Shown in pieces: positions 1-6,154 of a DNA stretch of 7,327 bases. A program made the position numbers and the translations under genes. Source of the stretch: Spirochaetota bacterium. Lineage in GTDB: Bacteria > Spirochaetota > JAGLSM01. How positions within the stretch are numbered: position 1 is the first letter of the stretch; every line of letters starts with the position of its first letter. The DNA lies in NCBI GenBank assembly GCA_023135745.1, contig JAGLSM010000096.1:1-7327 (forward strand), written 5' to 3'. Under the pieces are notes generated by a model. The model saw nothing but the letters and a program-made list of their open reading frames with translations. It was not told the DNA's origin and ran no database searches.

Positions 1-900
1 TATGTTAATCCTGCGCTCAAAAAAGCTTTCGGCTCCCCTGATGGGAAAAAATGCTATAAGTATTTCAATGATTTTGATAAACCATGCTCCTTCTGTAAAA
101 ACAAGGTTGTGTTTGCCGGAAAGACGGTACGCTGGGAATTGACTTCTCCCAGAAACGGCAAAACATATGACCTCATTGGCACACCCTTTAAAAACACAGA
201 CGGAAATATATCCAAACTTGAGATATTCAGGAATATCACCGAACGCAAGCAGGCCGAACAGGTGCTTCAAACTTCCCTGCAGAAAAATAAAGACCTGCTT
301 AGAGAATTGCAGCACCGTGCGAAAAACAGTTTTTCTATGATATTTAGTTTGATAAGCCTTTCCGCAAATTCCAGCACTTCCGAAACAACAAAATCCTCAC
401 TTAATGAAATTGGTTCACGTGTACAGGCAGTATCTGAGATATATGATCTACTCTATACAACTGACTCGGTTTCTGAAGTGCAGCTTGATGAATACTTTAC
501 CAGAATCGCCGCTTCTTTTCTAAACCTTACGGAAAACATTACTCTGAAACAAATTTGTGATAAGCTCACTGTACCTGTTAAAAATGCTATCCCCATCGGG
601 ATAATCATCACGGAATTGATAACAAATTCCATTAAATACGCGTTTTCCGGCAACAGGAAGGGTACAATCTCACTTTCACTAAAAAAGACAAAATCAGGAG
701 GAGTTATTAAGGTAACGGATGACGGCGAAGGACTTCCTGAAGGGTTTGATATTTCAACTATTGAATCTCTCGGATTAATACTGGTTTCAGGACTGACAAA
801 TCAGATTAATGGCAGTTTTAAAATTGAAAGCAAAAACGGCACCCGCTGCACCCTGAAATTTCCATTAGAAGAAATTCCTGAGGAAACCGAAAAAGTATAA
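1..900 (+). CDS. PAS-domain sensor histidine kinase, HisKA_2 type (5' end missing)
   Basis: This is the C-terminal 299 residues of a sensor kinase; the frame is open to base 1, so the true start lies upstream. Numbered from the first visible codon, residues 1-85 are the end of a PAS sensor domain, finishing in the usual KLEIFRNITERKQAE signature. A short helical linker follows. The HisKA_2 dimerisation domain (about 100-176) carries the phospho-accepting His105 in RELQHRAKN. The HATPase_c domain (about 190-291) has an intact N-box (TELITNSIKYAF, Asn209), G1 box (DDGEG, 240-244), a GLILVSGL motif and a final GTRCTLKFPL strand. The visible part has no membrane segment, so it may be cytosolic. 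It should autophosphorylate and pass phosphate to a response regulator, which is not in this window. The visible PAS has three cysteines (Cys18, Cys29, Cys32) in a C-x10-C-x2-C spacing. The ligand is unknown. The kinase assignment is secure; the pathway is not. Confidence 0.93.
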   Translation, partial: YVNPALKKAFGSPDGKKCYKYFNDFDKPCSFCKNKVVFAGKTVRWELTSPRNGKTYDLIGTPFKNTDGNISKLEIFRNITERKQAEQVLQTSLQKNKDLLRELQHRAKNSFSMIFSLISLSANSSTSETTKSSLNEIGSRVQAVSEIYDLLYTTDSVSEVQLDEYFTRIAASFLNLTENITLKQICDKLTVPVKNAIPIGIIITELITNSIKYAFSGNRKGTISLSLKKTKSGGVIKVTDDGEGLPEGFDISTIESLGLILVSGLTNQINGSFKIESKNGTRCTLKFPLEEIPEETEKV

Positions 901-946
901 AATGTGATCAACTTTAGTTTTCTGCGATAAAAATAAAGTACCAGAT

Positions 947-968
947 TATCCATAAAATGGATATTTTT
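947..968 (+). terminator. Hairpin plus T-run between the kinase and SDR genes
   Basis: A perfect 7-bp inverted repeat (TATCCAT, AAA loop, ATGGATA; 947-953 and 957-963) is followed directly by five T residues (964-968). This has the layout of a weak intrinsic terminator for the upstream kinase gene. The stem is mostly A-U with only two C-G pairs, so termination would be leaky at best. It ends 10 bases before the SDR start codon and contains the only GGA that could serve as that gene's ribosome-binding site, so it could instead mask SDR translation. Confidence 0.35.
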
Positions 969-973
969 AACTG

Positions 974-1774
974 ATGGCAAAACTCAATTTTAAAAATAAA
1001 CGTATTTTAATTACCGGAGCATCCAGCGGACTAGGCAAAGAAATTGCCCGAATCCTTGCATATCAAGAAGAAGCGCATTTAATAATCGCAGCCAGAAGGC
1101 TGGATAAACTCAAAGAACTACAAAAGGAAATAGAGTTAAACTCAAAATCAAGAGTAACTGTCATCCGTTCAGATTTAGGCAAGAAGAATGGGCCGCAGTT
1201 ATTATTTGATAAAGCAGTCAAGTTGGGAAAGGTCGATGCAATTATCAATAATGCCGGAATGACATGCTATGGTAAAACTGATACATTTTCACTCATCGAA
1301 TTTGAAACAATTTTTAATGTCAATACTCATGCAGCGGTAAACCTCAGTTATTTGTTCCTTAAATATTTTCTCAAAAAAAAAAGTGGTGCTATTTTAAATA
1401 TTACCAGTCAAGCTGCATTTTTACCCGTCCCGTATCAATCGGTTTATGCAGCTTCCAAACACGCAACACAGGCTTTCACCGAAGCTCTCTATCAGGAATA
1501 TAAAAAATCAGGCATTGTAATATCTTCTTTTGCCCCCGGCGGAATTGCGACAGAAATGATCACAAAATCCGGACTTAATGAAAAATTCAAGTCGGAAAGC
1601 AGGCTTCTTATGTCCGCCGAAAAAGCGGCAAAGCTGGCAATAAAAGGATTTAAAAAGAAAAAATACTGTGTTATACCCGGCATTCAGATGAAAATGACAA
1701 ATTTTGTTAATCGCTTTATTCCCAGAAAATGCCTTACTTCTATTGCTGCAGGGATTTATAAACCCAGGAAATAA
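974..1774 (+). CDS. Short-chain dehydrogenase/reductase (classical SDR)
   Basis: A 266-residue cytosolic NAD(P)-dependent oxidoreductase of the classical SDR family. The Rossmann fold opens with the nucleotide-binding motif TGASSGLG (residues 14-21). AARR at the end of the second strand (39-42) suggests an NADP(H) preference. INNAG (91-95) is the structural NNAG motif. The catalytic residues are Asn117, Ser145 (NITS), Tyr158 and Lys162 (YAASK). APGGIATEM (187-195) is the usual PG motif after strand 6. The length is normal and the basic C-terminal tail shows no membrane segment. The ATG at 974 is the only sensible start, because an in-frame TAA lies at 968-970. No strong Shine-Dalgarno sequence is seen; only a GGA at 959-961, 12 bases upstream. 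It follows the kinase gene by 73 bp and converges with cheA. The substrate cannot be told from sequence. An A10 run (1373-1382) encodes Lys134-136. Confidence 0.95.
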   Translation: MAKLNFKNKRILITGASSGLGKEIARILAYQEEAHLIIAARRLDKLKELQKEIELNSKSRVTVIRSDLGKKNGPQLLFDKAVKLGKVDAIINNAGMTCYGKTDTFSLIEFETIFNVNTHAAVNLSYLFLKYFLKKKSGAILNITSQAAFLPVPYQSVYAASKHATQAFTEALYQEYKKSGIVISSFAPGGIATEMITKSGLNEKFKSESRLLMSAEKAAKLAIKGFKKKKYCVIPGIQMKMTNFVNRFIPRKCLTSIAAGIYKPRK

Positions 1775-1789
1775 GTAATTATCATTACT
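1774..1789. other. Small inverted repeat between convergent stop codons
   Basis: AGTAAT, a 4-base loop and ATTACT form a 6-bp hairpin that spans from the last base of the SDR stop to the last base of the cheA stop. It could act in both directions between the two converging genes. No T-run follows on either side and the stem is AT-rich, so it is at best a weak terminator. Confidence 0.2.
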
Positions 1790-3858
1790 CAGGAATTAAT
1801 CGCAATATCACCTACAATATCCATAAATCCCGGAACGTCTACAACTAATACAACTCTTCCATCATCAAGAAGAGATGCCCCGGAAAGTCCTCTGATATGT
1901 TTGTAATTTTTACCCAGTGTCTTTAATACTATGTCCTGAGTACCGTATATTTCATCAAGAATTATCCCAAGTTTCTTATCTCTATATTTCGTGATTACAA
2001 TATTTAAAAGCCCGGTTTTTTTCTCTACTTTGGCAATATTATTTTCAAATACTGACTTTAAGCTTACTACGGTTACGATTTCTCCTCTATAATCTATTGC
2101 CTGGTATTTTTTAATCGATCTTAGATCTTCAGCCATTACCTTAATGGTTTCAATAGTATCAACAATCGAAACAGCATAATTGTTTTTTCCCGCGTGACAA
2201 AGTATGACATTGATAATTCTTAAAGTAAGTGGAAGACTCAGAATAAACTCTGATCCTTTCCCATATTCAGTTTTAATATCGATACTTCCATTTAAGAGAG
2301 ATATTGCGGCCTTAACAACATCCATACCTACCCCTCTGCCTGATACTGCCGACACCTCATCCCTGGTCGAAAAACCCGGCTCGAATATTAAATTAAGTAT
2401 CTGATTTTTTTCCATCAACTCAATCTTTTCCTCTGTAATAAGGTTTTTTTTGAGTGCCTTCTCTCTCACCTTATCAATATCAATACCTCTTCCGTCATCT
2501 TCAATAGTAATTATGATATGATTTGAAATCTGCGAAGCTGATAAGAGGATTCTCCCATTTGGCTTCTTACCTTTTTTTATACGTTCCTCGGGACTTTCAA
2601 TTCCATGATCAACCGCGTTTCTTACAAGATGAAGAATTGGGTCACCAATGGCATCGATTACTTTTTTATCAAGCTCGGTATCTTCACCCTTCATAATCAG
2701 GGTAATTTCTTTTTTATCCGCTTTGGCAAGGTCTTGTGCAACTTTCTTGTATTGATTGAAAATTCTTGAAATAGGCAGCATCCTGGTATGCATAATGCTT
2801 TTTTGTAAATCAGATATCACTTCAATAAGGTTTTCGGCAATCAGGTTTACATCATAATAGATATCGGAATCATGGTACTTCCTATGAATCTTTTGTTCTA
2901 ATCTTTTAAATCCTGATGTAGATATGACCATTTCACCGATCAAATTCATCATTACATCAAGCTTACGGATGGGAACCCGTATACTTTTGCTTGCGGATTC
3001 AATTCTATATTTTTTTACTATTTTTTTTTCTTTTTTAAATTTTCCATATTTATATATCTTTGAATTTGATATGTCATAAGATGCTTTTGTTAAAACAAAG
3101 TCTTCAATTTTTAGACTACACACTTTTTCTAAAAATATTTTTTTAGAAATAAAATCTCTCGACATTTTTGACTGCAGAATTATTCTAAGTATACCGGCAA
3201 ATTCCTTGGTTATTAGATCTGTTTTGTTTGGATCATATTTTAAAAGAATCCCTATTTGCGGAATATTTTCCAATACCTTTTTCGCGTACATCCATTTAAT
3301 CTTCTCATTTGAATCTATTTCTACGGTAATAAGGTAAGTTTTAAATCCCTTAGTAATATTATGGGTGATAAGATCACGCTGGGTTAAACCAAGAAATAAT
3401 TCATTCAATCCCGGTTCAATATTTGCAGCTATATTTTTAGTTTGTATATTTCCTGATTTTTTATTGGTTTTATTTTTTATTGAATCTATTGTTTCAGAAA
3501 TATCTGCTATTTTCAGCAAAGTAAATCCGGGATCATTTTTAAAACTTTCTGTTTTTTTTGAGAGCAGCGCAAAATCAGATACCAGCTGATAAATCTCATA
3601 AAGTTTCTGAATTGCATCTGCCTTCAGCCCGGGAGTGATCTCTTTGATTTTTTTAAGCAAAGGCAGAGCATTTTCCATTATTAAATCAAGACTCACAAAT
3701 CCAATAGAAACAGATAACTTTCTAATTTCTTCAAAATCTCCTGATAAACTATTGAATACAGCAGGATCTTTCTGAAGCAATGATAATGTCTTTTTTATTG
3801 AATCAAGATGTTCTTTTACTTCATCATAAAAAAGCTTTATACCTTCATTGCTCAGCAT
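1789..3858 (-). CDS. cheA: CheA-type chemotaxis histidine kinase with degenerate Hpt (P1) domain
   Basis: A 689-residue soluble kinase that should sit at chemoreceptor arrays. Residues 1-125 form a helical Hpt/P1-like domain. Aligned on the conserved GF (53-54), the histidine of HxxKG is Glu43 and the lysine is Arg46. The only other histidine in P1 is His17, in the wrong helix. Residues 155-257 look like a beta-alpha-beta-beta-alpha-beta P2-type domain. A very basic linker (267-291) leads to the P3 dimerisation domain (about 292-375). The P4 ATPase has an intact N-box (HLVRNAVDHGIE, 410-421), G1 box (EDDGRGID), F-box (FEPGFSTRDEVSAVSGRGVGMDVV core, 492-515) and a final GKGSEF motif. Residues 543-689 are the CheW-like P5 domain. 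The start is fixed by a GGAG four bases inside an upstream ATG-GAG-TAA, six bases before ATG. It follows the receptor gene by 26 bp and is probably co-transcribed. It should bind ATP and couple to receptors, but it probably cannot phosphorylate its own P1. Confidence 0.93.
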   Translation of the reverse strand: MLSNEGIKLFYDEVKEHLDSIKKTLSLLQKDPAVFNSLSGDFEEIRKLSVSIGFVSLDLIMENALPLLKKIKEITPGLKADAIQKLYEIYQLVSDFALLSKKTESFKNDPGFTLLKIADISETIDSIKNKTNKKSGNIQTKNIAANIEPGLNELFLGLTQRDLITHNITKGFKTYLITVEIDSNEKIKWMYAKKVLENIPQIGILLKYDPNKTDLITKEFAGILRIILQSKMSRDFISKKIFLEKVCSLKIEDFVLTKASYDISNSKIYKYGKFKKEKKIVKKYRIESASKSIRVPIRKLDVMMNLIGEMVISTSGFKRLEQKIHRKYHDSDIYYDVNLIAENLIEVISDLQKSIMHTRMLPISRIFNQYKKVAQDLAKADKKEITLIMKGEDTELDKKVIDAIGDPILHLVRNAVDHGIESPEERIKKGKKPNGRILLSASQISNHIIITIEDDGRGIDIDKVREKALKKNLITEEKIELMEKNQILNLIFEPGFSTRDEVSAVSGRGVGMDVVKAAISLLNGSIDIKTEYGKGSEFILSLPLTLRIINVILCHAGKNNYAVSIVDTIETIKVMAEDLRSIKKYQAIDYRGEIVTVVSLKSVFENNIAKVEKKTGLLNIVITKYRDKKLGIILDEIYGTQDIVLKTLGKNYKHIRGLSGASLLDDGRVVLVVDVPGFMDIVGDIAINS

Positions 3859-3884
3859 ATCTTACTCCATAGTTTATAAAACAT

Positions 3885-5948
3885 CTATCTGATTTTAAAG
3901 TGTTCTATAGTTTTTTTGAGCTTATCTGCCTGGTTTGATAACTCTTCAGATGAAACTGCCATTTTTTGAGCGCTTAAACTTGCATCCTGTGTAACGCTAT
4001 TTACAGATTCGGCAGACATTGCTATTTCCTTTGACAGATTGTTTACCTCTTCCATTGCATTCGAAATATGACGGCTGCCGTTCAGCTGTTCCTCAGTTGC
4101 TTTTGACATTTCCTCACCATAGGTTGCTGAAGCTTCAGATATATTTTTCATTACAGAAATAGAATCGCTAAGGTTCCTTACCATAGCAGATCCGTTTACA
4201 ACATTTTTGCCTGTTTCGTTTATAAGGTCCTCAATATCCTTACTTGCTTCAGCACTTTTATCCGCGAGCTTCGATATTTCCTTAGCGACAACGGCAAATC
4301 CATGTCCGGATTCCCCTGCTCTTGCGGCTTCAATCGAAGCGTTAAGCGCGAGAAGATTAGTTTGATCCGCAATATCTGTTATAAGATTTATTATATCCTT
4401 GATTTTAATGGAACTTCCTTCTATTTCCTCCATCGCAGTAATAGTCTGAGTTGAAGCTGATTTTGCAGCAGTTGCCTGAACAAGAGCGTCTTCACTTCCT
4501 GATTTCACCTTTTTGGAAAGATCATATACTCCCTGAATTGATGTGTTCAGCTGTACAATGGATAAAGTAACATCTTCCACCGATGAAACCTGGTTCCTTG
4601 AATTGGCAGTAACATCCGCAAGCGACATTGCCTGTTTCTGGGCTCCTTCAGAAACACTTCCCGCCGTTTTTGAAAGATCCTCACTTGAAAAAAGAACCTG
4701 ATCAGAGGCAAGCATTATATTTTCTATAATATCCTGTAGATTATCAGCCATTTTTAGAAATGACACGGCAACATTACCAATTTCGTCCTGGGAAGTAACC
4801 TTAAGCCTTTGAGTTAAATCGCCCTTAGCGAGAGAATCCGCCATTTTATACATGCTATTAATCGGTTTTGTTATACTTTTCGATACAACATAGACTATTA
4901 TAAATGTAATTAATACAGCTATTGCCGCGATTATAAACAGACCAAACCTCAATCTGTTAAATGATTTAAGAAGCTCATCCGTATAGCTCTCAGCGGAAAT
5001 CATCCATTCCATTTCCTTGAGATACTTGTATGCTGTAATTTTTTCTCTTGAACTTGTTTCTCCTCTTTTGACATCCATCAAGTCATATTTTTTAAACAAT
5101 AACTTACCTATATTTTTTCTGGATTTATTAATCATTTTCTGAATAAAATATCCGCCGTTTGCTGAACGCTGATTCCATAAGTTTTCTCCTTCATCCATTA
5201 CCGGATGAATAACCACAGTTCCCTTATTGTCAATTATAGACGCATAGCCGGTTTCACCTATTTTTATTCCAAGAATCTGTTTTCTGAGATGTTTAAGATC
5301 AGTCTGCTTAACACCAACATATACAGCTCCTATTATTCTATTTCTTTTATCCCTGATTGGCTTAAATGCCGTAATATACCAGTCATTTACTTCAAACGCC
5401 CTGCCCCTGAACACCCTTCCTTTCATTACAGCTTTATATACCGGAGAATCAACCGGAATGTATGTACCAATAGCCCTGCTCCTGTCAAGCTTTTTTACAC
5501 TTGTCGAAATTCTGAGTAAGCCTTCCGGAATAACCTGAAATATTGTAACCGTACCTCCGATGAGTTTTGTTATTCTGTCTACAAGAGATATGGTTTTTGA
5601 CAGGAGATGGTTCCTTAGGTACATCTTAGGAATAGCTGCAAATTTTCTTTTATGGGTTATCTGATTTTCTATATTAAAGCCAATGTATTTGTTATACGCA
5701 AGCATCGCGGCACCACGGACATAACTGTCTGCCACATTCAGATTATAGTCAACCCGCTCCTGATTAATCCTGTATGCAGTCTGCGCGAGATTATAGATAC
5801 CTTCTGTTATATTTTTGAGATTTCTTCTTTCCTTTTCATCTATTACATTGCTTATTAAAAGAAAATAAAGCATTCCTACAATTAAAAATGAAAATATACT
5901 CACACTGCCGAATATTACTGTCAGTTTTGTTCTAATCTTGCTAAACAT
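3885..5948 (-). CDS. Methyl-accepting chemotaxis protein with periplasmic Cache sensor
   Basis: A 687-residue transmembrane chemoreceptor. Transmembrane segment 1 is at about residues 9-34 after a short basic N-terminus. The periplasmic region (35-333) resembles Cache_3/Cache_2-type sensors: TVTIFQ (133-138), [17 protein letters not shown] (158-174), [19 protein letters not shown] (182-200), GAVYVGVKQ, then a second module with [19 protein letters not shown] (231-249). Transmembrane segment 2 is at about 334-356, followed by HAMP (357-408, with ITKPINSM and [10 protein letters not shown]). The cytoplasmic helical hairpin has its conserved tip at about 521-562 ([20 protein letters not shown], then [13 protein letters not shown]), the CheA/CheW contact site. 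EEQLNGS near 619 is a plausible methylation site. There is no C-terminal NWETF-like CheR tether. The start has TAGGA seven bases upstream. It is the first gene of a probable two-gene unit with cheA. The ligand is unknown; small organic acids are common for this sensor class. Confidence 0.96.
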   Translation of the reverse strand: MFSKIRTKLTVIFGSVSIFSFLIVGMLYFLLISNVIDEKERRNLKNITEGIYNLAQTAYRINQERVDYNLNVADSYVRGAAMLAYNKYIGFNIENQITHKRKFAAIPKMYLRNHLLSKTISLVDRITKLIGGTVTIFQVIPEGLLRISTSVKKLDRSRAIGTYIPVDSPVYKAVMKGRVFRGRAFEVNDWYITAFKPIRDKRNRIIGAVYVGVKQTDLKHLRKQILGIKIGETGYASIIDNKGTVVIHPVMDEGENLWNQRSANGGYFIQKMINKSRKNIGKLLFKKYDLMDVKRGETSSREKITAYKYLKEMEWMISAESYTDELLKSFNRLRFGLFIIAAIAVLITFIIVYVVSKSITKPINSMYKMADSLAKGDLTQRLKVTSQDEIGNVAVSFLKMADNLQDIIENIMLASDQVLFSSEDLSKTAGSVSEGAQKQAMSLADVTANSRNQVSSVEDVTLSIVQLNTSIQGVYDLSKKVKSGSEDALVQATAAKSASTQTITAMEEIEGSSIKIKDIINLITDIADQTNLLALNASIEAARAGESGHGFAVVAKEISKLADKSAEASKDIEDLINETGKNVVNGSAMVRNLSDSISVMKNISEASATYGEEMSKATEEQLNGSRHISNAMEEVNNLSKEIAMSAESVNSVTQDASLSAQKMAVSSEELSNQADKLKKTIEHFKIR

Positions 5949-5985
5949 ATATACATCCTAATAAATTGACATTTCACCTTTTCTA

Positions 5986-6013
5986 TTATCGGACCCGTCA
6001 CATCAGTAATTCA
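5986..6013 (-). promoter_or_regulatory. Candidate sigma-28 (FliA-type) promoter for the receptor-cheA pair
   Basis: Read on the - strand, TCCGATAA (5993-5986) matches the sigma-28 -10 consensus GCCGATAA at 7 of 8 bases. TGAA (6013-6010) lies 16 bases further upstream, against the consensus TAAA at 15. Transcription would begin near 5979, giving a leader of about 30 bases that contains the TAGGA ribosome-binding site. Chemoreceptor and cheA genes are classic sigma-28 targets. The -35 match is only moderate. GATAAT within the same stretch could instead be a sigma-70 -10 box, but I find no good -35 box for it. Confidence 0.4.
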
Positions 6014-6045
6014 TTTTCATATTATCTTTTTTTTAAAAAATCACA

Positions 6046-6123
6046 AAAAATCCGTATTAATCCTGTATACTTCGACTATCGCAGTTCGACTACGCTCACT
6101 ACATGCTCAGTATAAAAATCCGT
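6046..6123. repeat. 58-bp segment flanked by perfect 10-bp direct repeats
   Basis: AAAAATCCGT occurs at 6046-6055 and again at 6114-6123. It brackets a 58-bp segment that is visibly richer in G+C than its AT-rich surroundings. Inside are two related units, TTCGACTATCGCAG (6071-6084) and TTCGACTACGCTCA (6085-6098), and an inverted pair TATACT/AGTATA (6066-6071 and 6109-6114). The layout fits a tiny mobile or dispersed repeat with a target duplication, but chance similarity in A-rich DNA is possible. The rest of the 206-bp gap (5949-6154) holds the candidate promoter and a T8A6 tract (6027-6040). I see no gene in it. Confidence 0.4.
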
Positions 6124-6154
6124 GTCAAAAAACTTATAATATACTATGAAAACA

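Noticed and set aside
109..900. GTG at 109 as the start of the histidine kinase
   Set aside because: The same frame is open back to base 1 and already encodes the conserved PAS region upstream of it, so the GTG is an internal valine codon.
904..931. Sigma-70-like promoter for the SDR (TGCGATAAA as extended -10)
   Set aside because: There is no convincing -35 box at the proper spacing, and single -10-like words are expected by chance in AT-rich DNA.
5205..5519. 104-codon open frame on the + strand inside the receptor gene
   Set aside because: It lies antisense to conserved Cache-domain coding sequence, has no ribosome-binding site and encodes a low-complexity product with no domain. The same reasoning applies to 6935-7255, 3365-3589, 2204-2404 and 5652-5858.
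6071..6098. CRISPR-like repeat array
   Set aside because: There are only two imperfect 14-bp units with no spacers between them and no cas genes in the window.
6124..6154. Intrinsic terminator after the GlmU-like gene
   Set aside because: The only candidate stem is about four weak A-U/G-U pairs before a T-run, which is too poor to call.
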